Origin: Callorhinus ursinus
Lineage: Eukaryota; Chordata; Mammalia; Carnivora; Otariidae
DNA length: 64,000 nt
Direction: 5' to 3'
NCBI RefSeq assembly: GCF_003265705.1
Contig: NW_020312859.1
Location: 4,020,814-4,084,813, forward strand
The stretch's first letter is position 1. Each line of letters begins with the position of its first letter. This document shows, in pieces, positions 45,937 through 58,300 of this stretch. A program made the position numbers and the translations under genes. The notes under the pieces are model-generated. The model was not told the origin of the DNA. It searched no databases and saw only the letters and a list, made by a program, of their open reading frames with translations.

Positions 45937-47354
45937 TTCTAGAGCTAGAGAGAGCTGGCTGACACCAGGCTCTCGTCTTACAGCACAAATGGGAAAATGG
46001 GGCCAGGGGGACAAGTGGAGAGTCTCATGCTGTCTGAACCCCGCTTGTGTGCCAGGCACCAAGATACCCACTTTCCCAAATGCCATTTCATTTCATTTCA
46101 TGGAAAACTTTACACCCTGAAATCCTCACTCTCTAAACCACAGAATTCTTTTCATAAAACATGGATTTTCATTACCCTTTGCCTGATTAAGGAAGAGGGA
46201 GAAGTATTTTCTGCTCTTGAATCACACATACATATACTCTCTCTCCCTCTTACTTGGTTTCTACCTCTGTGTCTCTTTCTCTCTCTCCTCCCTTTTTGCC
46301 CCCTTCCGATTTTTAAGATAGAAAGTTTGGGAAATTCAGGAAATCGTAAAGAAGAAAACGAAAATGTCCTACCACCCCAATAACTAGAGATAAACATGGC
46401 TAGTCATTTGATCTCGGTCCTGGTTATCTGTTCTTTTTTTCTTACTTTGTTATCAGAAGCGTTATCTTTGTTTAGAATGACTTTAAAAGTAATGTATTTT
46501 ATGAGGCTTAGCGTGAAAAGCAGTGGTAACCCCCTACCCCCACCCCCGCCCTGTGCCCTGATTCTCTCTCCCCCAGGCAACCAGTTTCACCTCTCCTAGC
46601 TCTTTTCCCCTTGGGTTTAACACTGCATTTCTAAGTAGCATACAGATTCTGCTCTTGTTTGCATATTATTTATTGATTTCTCTGGAAGCTTTCTTAAACT
46701 TCTTTCCTACCACATACATTCACACATCCCAGCACACTGCCTTCCTCCGTCTCCCTGCTATGGCATATGCTACCTGGAGGGAGGGCCCTTTTCAGGGTTG
46801 GCCTCATTGTAACCTTACTAATGTTATTTACATCTGGGGGATGTGGTATCTTGCGAGTACATTTCTTTCCTCATTTCTCCTGTCATAGAGTTTAGTAACT
46901 GCCTTTTTAAAATTGATCCATTTTCTTTTAAGTAATCACTAGGATTTTCTCTCTCTCCTCTGGGAGTGTTCCTCTGATGTCGTTATGTTTAGACTCATCA
47001 GGTTATCTGTTGGTTTCATTCTCTCTCCCCTTGTACTCCTGTTCCCAGAGCCCTCTAACTTTGTGGTTGACTCTGGTCTGCATACTCTCTAGACCCTGGG
47101 TGCAGTGGTTGTCCTGGGGTTTCCCGTTGGCTCTCTTCTTTTTACCAGTCCCCTGAGTTGTTGTTGTTGTTTTTTTCCCCCATTTACTTCCTTGTTCTAT
47201 TAGATCAGTGTACGTAGGAGCTTCCTGAGAAAGGACATGAAAAGTGAAATTTTAAAAAATATATTATGTGGTTGACAAAAATTTTATTCTGTCTTTACCT
47301 TTGATAGTTTGACTGGGTATAGAATTCTAATAGGATATAATTTTCCTTCAGAAT
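45937..47354. other. Unique sequence and ancient L1 scraps
   Basis: 46320-46520 resembles the reverse of an old HAL1/L1 (CCACCCCAATAACTAGAGAT). The remainder is not recognised. No gene. Confidence 0.4.
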
Positions 47355-48140
47355 TAATTTTTTTATTGACATCCAATAAAATTCACTCATTTTGGTATAT
47401 AGTTCTCTGGGTTTTAATGAATGCATAGAATCATGGAGGTATTATCTTAGTACATACAGAACAGACCCATCTCTTAAAAAAATGTTATGTGGATCCTTTG
47501 TAGTCAGCCCCTCCCTTCCCTATTTTCTGCCCCTGGCAACCACTGGTAGGTTTTTTGTCGCCATGGTTTTACCTTGCTCAGAATGCTTTATCAGTGGGCT
47601 CATACAGTACGTAACCTTTTGAGTCTGACTTCTTAAATGAAGCATAATGCTTTTGAGAATAATCCATGTCATGTGTACTAATATTGTGTGTATTTATTGC
47701 TGAATGGTATAGCATTGCATGGGTTTACTACAGTTCATCTTTTCATCACTTGAAGGATATTTGCATTGTTTCTAGGTTTTGGTGACTGTGAATATAATTA
47801 TTATAAACATTAGCACACAGATTTTTCTATCAGTGTAAGTTTTTATTTTAGGTAAACATTGAGAGTGGGGTTGCTGGGTTATATGATAAATGTATATTTA
47901 ACCTTATAAGAAAATATGTTTTCCAAAATAGCTGTCCCATTTTGCATACTCATGAGCAGTGTGAGGGTTCAATTTCTCCACATTCTTAGCAGCACTCGGT
48001 ATTTTTTTAAAATTAATTTTAGGCATTCTAGTAAGTGTACAGTGGCATCTTATAGTGGTTTTAATGTGCATTCCCCTAATGAGCAATGATGCTGAGCATC
48101 TTTTTATATGCTTCTTTGCTTTTTATATATTTTCTTTTGT
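47355..48140 (-). mobile_element. Old L1 3' end
   Basis: Reverse L1: TTTATTGACATCCAATAAAA, CCTGGCAACCACTGGTAGGT, TTGCTGAATGGTATAGCATT, TGGGGTTGCTGGGTTATATG, CAGTGTGAGGGTTCAATTTC. Mammal-wide L1 age. Confidence 0.8.
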
Positions 48141-48298
48141 GAGGTATTCCAGTGATTTGATGGTTTCCTGATGCTTTGGAGTAGATACTGTTTATTCGTG
48201 GTGCAGGGCTATTTGGTTAACATTTCAGTCTACAACTTCATTATCTTTAATTCTGGGAATTTTTGTGATTTATTTTTCTTTTTTGATAGTGTACTCTG

Positions 48299-48336
<38 letters not shown>

Positions 48337-48843
48337 ATTATTTATTTTACAGCTCTTAATAGCTTTTGGACCTCGTAGCCCAATCCTCTAATTTTCTTTT
48401 TCCTTCTTCATTTGTTCTATTTTGTGGACAGTTTTCTCAACTTTATCCTCTAAGCCAACTTTAGTAATTTCAGTTTCAGCTTTCCATATTTTTAACATCT
48501 GAGAGTTCTCTTTTGGTTCTCAGAATGCTCCTTTTTTGTGGCATTCTATTCTTGGGTGAAATATCTTCTCTTTAGATTTCTTTAAAATGCTTTTTGAATT
48601 TTCTTTTGATTTCTGTCTATCCTTCCCCTCCCCCCTCTGTTTGGATCTTTTTCACTCATGTTAAAAGTTTCGTCAGATGCTGGTGATCATTGGTTATCTC
48701 TTCATATTTAAGAGAAGGGGGCTAAAATGTTGAGCACATGCTGCATTGGGCAGCAGGGAGCATGTTCCCTGATGGGCTGGACTGTACAGAGAAAAGGCAT
48801 TAACATGGCTTTTTCATTGCTGACTCTTAGAATGTTCACATCT
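48141..48843. repeat. Unassigned AT-rich sequence with (CT)n
   Basis: A (CT)n tract of about 17 units lies at 48302-48335. The surrounding T-rich sequence may be older L1 but I cannot place it. Confidence 0.45.
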
Positions 48844-48855
48844 AAGGTCTCTTCT

Positions 48856-49635
48856 TTTTTTTTTTATAGATATATTCATATATGTTTTTTTATTGTTATG
48901 TTAATCACCATATATTACATCATTAGTTTTTGATGCAGTGTTCCATGATTCATTGTTTGTGCATAACACCCAGTGCTCCATGCAGAACGTGCCCCCTTGA
49001 ATACCCATCACCAGGCTAACCCATCCCCCCACCCTCCTCCCCTCTAGAACCCTCAGTTTGTTTTTCAGAGTCCATCGTCTCTCATGGTTCGTCTCCCCCT
49101 CTGACTTACTCCCCCTCATTCTTCCCCTCCTGCTATTTTCTTCTTTTTCTTTTTTAACATATGTTGCATTATTTGTCGCAGAAGTACAGATCTGCGACTC
49201 AACAGTCTTGCACAATTCACAGCGCTCACCATAGCACATACCCTCCCCAATGTCTATCACCCAGCCACCCCATCCCTCCCACCCCCCACCACTCCAGCAA
49301 CCCTCAGTTTGTTTCCTGAGATTAAGAATTCCTCATATCAGTGAGGTCATATGATACCTGTCTTTCTCTGATTGACTTATTTCACTCAGCATAACACCCT
49401 CCAGTTCCATCCACGTCGTTGCAAATGGCAAGATCTCATTCCTTTTGATGGCTGCATAATATTCCATTGTGTATATATACCACATCTTCTTTATCCATTC
49501 ATCTGTCGATGGACATCTTGGCTCTTTCCACAGTTTGGCTATTGTGGACATTGCTGCTATAAACATTGGGGTGCACATACCCCTTCGGGTCCCTACATTT
49601 GTATCGTTGTGGTAAATACCCAGTAGTTCAATTAT
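48856..49635 (-). mobile_element. Carnivore L1 3' end
   Basis: Reverse L1 3' UTR and ORF2 end: TTAATCACCATATATTACAT, CATAACACCCAGTGCTCCAT, GATGGCTGCATAATATTCCA, CATTGCTGCTATAAACATTG. TSD AAGGTCTCTTCTT (48844-48856) and AAGGCCTCTTCTT (49636-49648), one mismatch. It matches the 1097-1715 copy over nearly its whole length. Confidence 0.92.
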
Positions 49636-49639
49636 AAGG

Positions 49640-50118
49640 CCTCTTCTTCTTTATTTGGTCAGTTTTCCCAAAGATAGACACACTCTGTTCCTATGAAGGG
49701 CATGTGTGTAAAGCCTGGCTCCCAGTGTTCTCAGAGCTAAGTGGGGGATACTTTCTCCACCCCATATGTTGGCTTCCCAGGATGATGCCTCGTCTTGCAT
49801 GTCTCCTTACACATCTTACACAGGTCATGAAATCCTACAAGCCAGATCTTCTCTGATAAGTTAACATTTGTCCAGCTGTTTTTCTCTTCTAAGATATTGT
49901 TGATATCTCTCAATTGCTGTCATTTCTTTTCCCATTCTCTTGGTATTTGTGCGTTTATGTCTTTTTAATTCCTACACTGTCATTTTGGTGAGACTTGGGA
50001 AGAAAGAAAATGGAGGTTAATGCATGTGTTTATTATGTTAAACACAAGTTCTCCTCAAGTCTTTTTTCTGTAGATAGAGATTAATGTCTACATACACACA
50101 CACATTTCCTAGGTATAT
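49640..50118. other. Intronic unique sequence
   Basis: No element recognised. Confidence 0.4.
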
Positions 50119-50472
50119 ACAGACCTTCCTTGACTTACAATGGGGTTACATTCTGATAAGCCCATTTTAATTGGAAAATATTTTTTGTTTTTTATTTGTA
50201 TTTATTTATTTATTTTTAATTTTATTATGTCAGTCACCATACAATACATCATTAGGTTTTGAAGTAGTGATCCATGATCCATTGTTTTCGTATAACACAC
50301 AGTGCTCCATGCTGTATGTGCCCTCCTTAATACCCATCACCAGACTAACCAATCCCCCCACCAAACCCTGTTTGTTTCTCAGAGTCCAGAGTCTCTCATG
50401 GTTCATCTCTCCCTCCAATTTCCCCCCCCTTCATTTTTCCCTTCCGTCTCCTAATGTCCTCCACGCTATTCC

Positions 50473-51261
50473 TTATGTTCCACAAATAAGTGAAACCATA
50501 TGATAATTGACTTTCTCTGCTTGACTTATTTCGCTTAGCATAATCTCCTCCAGTCCCATCCATGTTGATGTAAAAGTTGGGTATTCATCCTTTCTGATGG
50601 CTAAGTAATATTCCATCGTAAATATGGACCACATCTTCTTTATCCATTCCTCCGTTGAAGGGCATCTCAGCTCTTTCCACAGTTTGACTATTGTCAACAT
50701 TGCTGCTATGAACATTGGGGTGCATCTGGTCCTTTTCACCACGTCTGTGTCTTTGGGGTAAATACCCAGGAGTGCAATTGCTCGGTCATAGCGTAGCTCT
50801 ATTTTTAATTTTTTGAGGCACCTCCACACTGTTTTCCAAAGTGGCTGTACCAACTTACCTTCCCACCAACAGAGTAAGAGGGTTCCCCTTTCTCCACAAC
50901 CTTTCCGACATTTGTTGTTTCTTTCCTTGTCCATTTTTACCATTCTGACTGGTGTAAGGTGGTATCTCAATGTGGTTTTGATTTGAATTTCCCTAATGGC
51001 TAATGATGATGAACATTTTTTCGTGTGTCCATTAGCCATTTGTATGTCTTCTTCAGAGAACTGTCTTTTCATAGACTCTACCCCCAAATTACTGGAACTC
51101 ATACAGCAATTCGCTAATGTGGCAGGATACAAAATCAATGCACAGAAATCAGTTGCTTTCCTATACACTAACAACGCAACTGTAGAAAGAGAAATTAGAG
51201 AAACAATTCCAATTACAATAGCACCAAAAACCATAAGATACCTCGGAATAAACCTAACCAA
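50473..51261 (-). pseudogene. Chimeric frame across the L1 inversion
   Basis: 262 codons. About the first 63 are antisense to the inverted part and include a hydrophobic run ([20 protein letters not shown]). The remaining ~200 are the true ORF2p C-terminus ([20 protein letters not shown], ending SLICGT). The zinc-knuckle motif is damaged: its His and last Cys are replaced (TLLLCWWEG). No promoter is evident; a by-product of the inversion. Confidence 0.85.
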
Positions 51262-52160
51262 AGAGGAAAAGGTTCTATACTCTAGGAACTACAGAACACT
51301 CATGAAAGAAATTGAAGAAGACACAAAAAGATGGAAAAACATTCCATGCTCATGGATCGGAAGAATAAACATTGTTAAAATGTCTATGCTACCCAGAGCA
51401 ATCTATACCTTCAATGCCATCCTGATCAAAAGTCCAATGACATTTTTCAAAGTGCTGGAACAAACAATCCTAAAATTTGTATGGAATCAGAAGAGACCCC
51501 GAATCGCGAAGGAAATGTTGAAATAGAAAAAAAACAAAGCTGGGGGCATCTCGTTGCCCGATTTCAAGCTATATTACAAAGCTGTGATTACCAAGACAGC
51601 ATGGTACTGGCACAAAAACAGACATATAGACCAGTGGAACAGAATAGAGAGCCCAGATATGGACTCTCAACTCTATGGCCAAATAATCTTTGACAAAGCA
51701 GGAAAAAACATGCAATGGAAAAAAGACAGTTCCTTCAATAAATGGTGTTGGGAAAATTGGACAGCCACATGCAGAAGAATGAAACTCTACAATTCTCTAA
51801 CACCATACACAAAGATAAAATGGATGAAAAGATCTCAATGTGAGACAGGAATCCATCAAAATCCTAGAGAAGAACATAGGCAGTAACCTCTTTGACACCG
51901 CCCACAGCAACTTCTTTCAAGATACATCTCCAAAAGCTAGTGAAACAAAAGCAAAAATGAACTTTTGGGACTTCATCAAGATAAAAAGCTTCTGCACAGC
52001 AAAGGAAACAGTCAACAAAACAAAGAGGCAACCCACAAAATGGGAGAAGATATTTGCAAATGACACTACAGATAAAGGGCTGGTATCCAAGATCTATAAA
52101 GAACTTCTCAAACTCAACACCCAAAAAACAAATAGGTCAAAAAATGGGCAGAAGATATGA

Positions 52161-52259
52161 AAAGCAGAGAGTCTGCTTCTCCCTCTGACCTTCTTCCCTC
52201 TCATGCTCTCTCTACCATTCTCTCTCTTAATAAATAAATAAAAATCTTAAAAAAAATAC
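52161..52259 (+). mobile_element. Can-SINE 3' fragment without TSD
   Basis: AGAGAGTCTGCTTCTCCCTC, CTCTTAATAAATAAATAAAA and an A-rich tail. Only the 3' half is present. It replaces about 15-20 bp of L1 (between ATATGAAAAG and ACATACAAATGGC) and has no flanking duplication. Confidence 0.8.
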
Positions 52260-52657
52260 ATACAAATGGCTAATAGACACGTGAAAATATTTTAATTAAA
52301 AAATGCATTAACTGCACCTAACCTTCTGAACATTACAGCTTAGCCTAGCCTACCTTAAATATACTCAGAACACTTACATTAGCCTACAGTTGGGCAAAAT
52401 CATCTAACCCAAAGCATATTTTATACTAAAGTGTTAAATATCACGTATAATTTATTGAACACTGTAGTGAAAGTGAGAAAGAGAATGGTGGTATGGGTGC
52501 AGAATGGTTGCAAGTGTATGGGTTGTTGACATTCATGATTGCATGGCTGATGGAGAGTTGTGCTTGCTGTTGCTGTCCCAGCAGTGGAAAGAGAGCATGA
52601 GTTGGAATCATAATGTATATCACTGGCCTGGGAAAAGATCAAAATTAAAAATTCAAA

Positions 52658-53725
52658 AGAGGGAGGAGGAGGAGCAAGATGGCGGAGGAGTAGGAGACCT
52701 AAACTTCATCTGGGCCCAGAAATTCAGCTTGATAGTTATCAAACCATTCAGAACACCTACAAACTCAACAGGAATTCGAAGAAAAGAATAGCAGCAACTC
52801 TGAACGGAAAAGCGAGCACTTTCTGGAAGGTAGGACGTGCGGAGAAGTGAATCCGAGGCGATAGTCAGGAGGATAGACAGTGGGGGAGGGGGCCTCCGTT
52901 GGCCGCTTCTGGCAAGTGATAGAGCCGCGGAGCACAAAATCGGAACTTTTAGAAGTTGGCTCCGCTGAGGGACGTCGCTCCAGTGGCTAAGCGGGGGGTG
53001 GAACCCTCGCGGGACAGGTGGTCTCAGGACCCTCGGGGTCACAGAAAGACTGGGGGTGCCTGAGTGTGGCAGAGCTCCCAGGGATCGGAGCGGGGAAGCC
53101 GGCTGCAGAGACGGAGCCGAGGCGCGGGCTCTCAGCTCAGGGTTGCCATAAACTGTGATCCGCAGCCCAGTCGGGCCACTGCTCCTCCAGCAGGGACCCA
53201 ACAAGCGGCAGAGCCAGGGAGACTCCCCTTCCTCCCCCGGGAGGAGCGGTGCGGGAGCGCACCGCAGGGATCTGCTGGGTTTGGAGACTCCACACGGGGT
53301 CGGGTGCCAGAGATAGCAACGCTCGGTCACAGGCCGGGTGAGCACGGAGTGTGGCCGGAGACCAGGGAGACGGGAGTGACTGACTCCTTTTCTTTGGGGG
53401 CGCACTGAGGAGCGAGGCCCCCAAGTTCTCGGCTCCTCTGGGGTGGAGATTGGGAGGCCACCATTTTCACTCTCGTCCTCCAAAGCTGTACCGAAAGCTT
53501 GCAGGGAACAAAAGCTCCCGAGAGCAAACCCAAGCACATCACTTAGCCCGGACTGGCAAGGGCGAGGCACGGGGCAATTCCGCCTCCAGCAAACACATTT
53601 GGGAACCACGGCAACAGGCCCCTCCCCAGAAGATCAGCAAGAACCGCCAGCCAAGACCAAGTTTACCGATCAATGAGAATGGCAGAACTCCAGCGCTAGG
53701 GGAATACTGTACATAGAATTCATGG
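52658..53725 (+). promoter_or_regulatory. L1 5' UTR, CpG-rich internal promoter region
   Basis: GC- and CpG-rich compared with everything around: GAGCCGCGGAGCACAAAATC, GGGACGTCGCTCCAGTGGCT, GGTGCGGGAGCGCACCGCAG. It starts at the AAGATGGCGG-type site that in other L1s binds YY1 (here GCAAGATGGCGGAG at 52674-52687). L1 5' UTRs act as Pol II promoters; activity of this decayed copy is unknown. Confidence 0.75.
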
Positions 53726-54420
53726 CTTTTTCCCCCTGATTATTTAGTCTTTCAAAATTAATTTTTGAAATTTTCTTTATTTTTTCTATTTTTTTGAATT
53801 TTTCTTTTTCCCTTTTTCAGACATCATTTCTGCTTTTTAAAATCTTTAAATTTTCATTTTTAGAGTCATATCCTATCCCTTCATTGTAATTAACCTTGTT
53901 TTTTGTGTATATATAAGTTTTTCTCTCTTTATAATTTTGGGATACAGTTTCTTCTAACATATCAAAATATACCCTAAATCTCTAGTGTATGGCTTTGTTC
54001 TAGTCTTCTGCCTGATCACATTCTTTTTTTTTTTAATTTTTCTTCCTTCTTTTTTCAACCAACTTCTTATCAATTCCTCTTTTAAAATATTTTTTAATTT
54101 TCATCTTTACAGTCATATTCCATCCCTTCATCATATTTACCCTTATTTTTGTTTATATATAAGCTTTTCTTTCTTTTAAATTTTGGGAGGCAGTTTCTTC
54201 TAACAGACCAAAATACACCCAAAATCTAGTGTGTGGCTCTGTTCTATTCACCAGCCTGATCATATTCTTCCTTCCCCCCCCTCCCTTTTCCCCCTGGTAT
54301 TGGGTCTCTTCTGATTTGTTTAGTGTATATTTTTCTGGGGTACTTGTTACCCTTTTAGCATTTTGTTCACTCATTCATCAATTCTCCTCAGGAAAAAATT
54401 ACAATACAGAAAAACCCACC
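53726..54420 (+). repeat. T-rich L1 leader with 247-bp tandem duplication
   Basis: Two copies of a block, about 53840-54015 and 54087-54265, share TTTTCAT, TCATAT(C/T)C(T/C)ATCCCTTCAT, CAGTTTCTTCTAAC and CCTGATCA(C/T)ATTCTT, offset by 247 bp. It lies between the GC-rich 5' UTR and ORF1. Confidence 0.8.
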
Positions 54421-54429
54421 TTAAAAAAA

Positions 54430-55292
54430 AAGAATAAGTGGCAGTACTGACTGCCAGGGACTTAATCAATATGGATATTAGTAAGATGTTGGAACTAGAG
54501 GTCAGAATAATGATTATAAAGATACTAGCTGGGCTTGAAAAAAGCATAGACGATACTAGAGAATCCCTTTCAGGTGAAATAAAAGAAAATCTAACCAAGT
54601 CGAAATAAAAAAGGCTATTAATGAGGTACAATAAAAATTGGAGGCTCTAACTGCTAGGATAAATGAGGAAGAAGAGAGAATTAGTGATATAGAAGAGCAG
54701 ATGATGGAAAATAAAGAAGCTGAGAAAAAGAGAGAGAAACAACTACTTACTTGATCATGAGGGGAGAATTTGAGAGCTAAGCGATACCATAAAGCAAAAC
54801 AACATTAGAATAATTGGCATCCTAGAAGAAGAAAGAGAGAGAGAGGGGCAGAAGGTATATTGGAGCAAAATTATAGCAGAGAACTTCCCTAATCTGGGAA
54901 AAGAAACAGGCATTAAAATCCAGGAGGCACAGAGAACCCCCCTCAAATTCAATAAAGATAGGTCAACAGCCTGACATGTAACAGTAAAACTCACAAGTCT
55001 CAGAGACAAAGAACAAATCCTGAAAGCAGCTCAGGACAAGAGGTCTGTAACCTACAGTGGTAGAAACATTAGATTGTCGGCAGATCTATCCACAGACACC
55101 TGGCAGGCCAGAAAGGACTGGCATGATATATTCAGAGCACTAAATGAGAAAAATTTGCAGCAAAGAATACTATATTCAGCTAGGCTGTCCTTGAAAATAG
55201 GAGAGATAAAAAGCTTCCAGGACAAACAAAAACTAAAAGAATTTGCGAACACCAAACCAGCCCTACAAGAAATATTGAAAGGGGTCCTCTAA
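54430..55292 (+). pseudogene. L1 ORF1 remnant
   Basis: ORF1p is the L1 RNA-binding chaperone (coiled coil, RRM, C-terminal domain). The coiled-coil part is recognisable around 54650-54750 (EERISDIEEQMMENKEAEKK) and the C-terminal domain is open at 55074-55292 (DLSTDTWQARKDWHDIF, IKSFQDKQKLKEF, PALQEILKGVL), ending at the natural TAA. Stops and frameshifts lie between, so no full ORF1p can be made. The start is not placed with confidence. Confidence 0.8.
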
Positions 55293-55373
55293 GCAAAGAG
55301 AAAGCCTAAAAGCAACATAGAGCAGAAAGGAACACAGAGAATATACAGTAACAGTCACCTTACAGACAATACA

Positions 55374-58300
55374 ATGGCACAAAATTCCTATCTTTGAATA
55401 GTTACCCTGTATATAAATGGGCTCAATGCCCCAATCAAAAGACACAGGCTATCAGATTGGATAAAAAAACAAGACTCATCGACATGCTGTCTGCAAAAGA
55501 ATCATTTTAGACCCAAAGACACCCCCAGATTGAAAGTGAGGGGGTGGAAGACCATTTACCATGCTAATGGACATCGTAAGAAAGATGGGGTGGCAATCCT
55601 TATATCAGACAAATTAGATTTTGAACCAAAGGCTATAATAAGTGATGAGGAAGGACACTACATCATACTTAAAGGGTCTTATCCAACAAGAAGATCTAAC
55701 AATTTTAAGTATCTATGCCCCTAACATGGGAGCAGCCAATTATATAAGGCAATTAATAACAAAATCAAACAATCACATCAACAATAATACAATTAATTGT
55801 AGAGGACTTTAACACCCCCCTCACTGAAATGGACAGATCATCTAAGCAAAAGAACAACAAGGAAATAAAGGCTTTTAAATGACACCCTGGACCAAGTGGA
55901 CTTCACAGATATATATTCAGAACATTCCATCCCAAAGCAACAGAATACACACTCTTCTGTAGTGCCCATGGAACATTCTCCAGAATAGATCACATCCTGG
56001 GTCACAAATCAGGTCTCAATTGGTACCAAACGACTGGGATCATTCCCTGCATATTTTCAGACCACAGTGCTTTGAATCTGGAGCTCAATCATAAGAAGAA
56101 AGTTGGAAAGAACTCAAATACATGGAGGCTAAAGAGCATCCTACTAAAGAATGAATGGTCAGCCAGGAAATTAAGAAGAATTAAAAAAAATTCATGCAAA
56201 CAAATGAAAATGAAAACACAACTGTTCAAACTCTTTGGGATGCAGCCAAGGCGGTCCTGAGAGGAATGTATATAGCAATACAAGCCTTTCTCAAGATACA
56301 GGAAAGATCTCCAATACACAACCTAACTCTACACCTAAAGGAACTTGAGAACAGCAAATAAAACCTAAACCCAGCTGGAAAAGAGAAATATTAAAGATCA
56401 GAGCAGAAATCAATGAAATAGAAACCAAAACCGTAGAACAGATCAAAGAAACTAGGAGCTGGTTCTTTGAAAGAATTAATAAGATTGCTAAACCCTTGGC
56501 CAGACTTTTCAAAAAGAAAAGAGAAATGACCCAAATAAAAAATTGTGAATGGAAGAGGAGAGATCACAACCAACACCAAAGAAATACAAACAATTTATAA
56601 GGACTTATTATGAGCAACTATATGCCGGCAAATTAGATAACCTGGAAGAAATGGATGCATTCCTAGAGACATATCAACTACCAAAACTGAACAGACCCAT
56701 AACCACTAAGGAAATTGAAGCAGTCATCAAAAATCTCCCAACAAACAAAAGCCCAGGGCCAGATGGCTTCCCAGGGGAATTCTACCAAACATTTCAAGAA
56801 GAATTAATACCTATTCATCTGAAACTGTTCCAAAAAATTGAAATGGAAGGAAAACTTCCAAACTCATTTTATGAGGCCAGCATTACCTTGATTTAAAACC
56901 AAAGACCCCATCAAGAAGGAGAACTACAGACCACTATCCCTGATGATCATGGATGCAAAAATTCTCACCAAAATACTAGCCAATAGAATGCAAGTGTACA
57001 TTAAAAGGATTCTTCACCACGACCAAGTGGGATTTATCCTTAGGCTGCAAGGTAGGTTCAACATCCTCAAATCAATGTGATGCAATACATTAATAATAGA
57101 ACAAGAACCATATGATCCTCTCAATAGATACAGAAAAACATTTGACAAAGTACAGCATCCTTTCTTGATTAAAACTCTTCAGAGTGTAGTGATAGAGGGG
57201 ACATACCTCAATATCATAAAAGCCATCTATGAAAAACCCACAGCAAATATCGTTCTCAATGGGGAAAAACTGAGAGCTTTTCCCGTAAGGTCAGGAACAC
57301 AGCAGGGATGTCCACTATCACCACTGCTATTCAACATAGTAGTAGAAGTCCTACCTTGGCAGTCAGACAACAAAAAGTAATAAAAGGCATCCGAATCAGC
57401 AGAAAGATGTGAAACTCTCACTTTTTGTAGATGATATACTTTATGTGGAAATCCTAAAAGATTCCACCCCAGAACTGCTAGAACTCATACAGGAATTCAG
57501 TAAAGTGGCAGGATATAATCAATGCAGAGAAAGTAGTTGCATTTCTTTACACCAACAACAAGACAGAAGAAAGGGAAATTAAGGAGTCAATCCCATTTAC
57601 AATTGCACCCAAAACCATAAGATACCTAGGAATAAATCTAACTAAAGAGGCAAAGGATCTGTACTCAGAAAACTATAGAATACTTATGAAATAAATTGAG
57701 GAAGACACAAAGAATGGAGAAACGTTCCATGCTCATGGCTCGGAAGAACAAATATTGTGAAAATGTGTATGCTACCTAGAGCAGTCTACACATTTAATGC
57801 AATCCCTATCAAAATACCATCCACTTTTTTCAAAGAAATGGAACAAATTATCCTAAAATTTGTATGGAACCAGAAGAGACCCTGAATAGCCAGAGGAATA
57901 TTGAAAAAGGAAAGTAAAGCTGGTGACATCACAATCCCTGACTTCAAGCTCTGTTACAAAGCTGTCATCATCAAGACAGTATGGTACTGGCACAAAAACA
58001 GACACATAGATCAATAGAACAGAGTAGAGAGCCCAGAAATGGACCCTCAACTCTATGGTCAACTTATTTTTGACAAAGCGGGAAAGAGTGTCCAATGGCA
58101 AAAAGACAGTCTCTTCAACAAATGGTGTTGGGAAAATTGGACAGCCACATGCAGAAGAATGAAACTGGACCATTTCCTTACACCACACACAAAAATAGAC
58201 TCCAAATGGTTGAAAGACCTAAACGTGAGACAGGAGTCCATCAAAATCCTAAAGGAGAACACAGGCAGCAACCTCTTCTACCTCAGCCACAGCAACTTTT

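Larger units (their letters stand above)
50185..52282 (-). mobile_element. L1 with 5' inversion (twin priming)
   Basis: The 3' part (50185 to about 51073) is minus-strand L1: 3' UTR (CAGTCACCATACAATACATC) then ORF2 end. The rest (about 51074-52282) is plus-strand L1 ORF2 (TACTGGAACTCATACAGCAA ... GGCAGAAGATATGAAAAG), which in L1 order lies just upstream of where the first part begins. The two parts meet head to head. The TSD GAAAATATTTT is at 50174-50184 and 52283-52293. A Can-SINE piece sits at 52161-52259. Confidence 0.9.
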
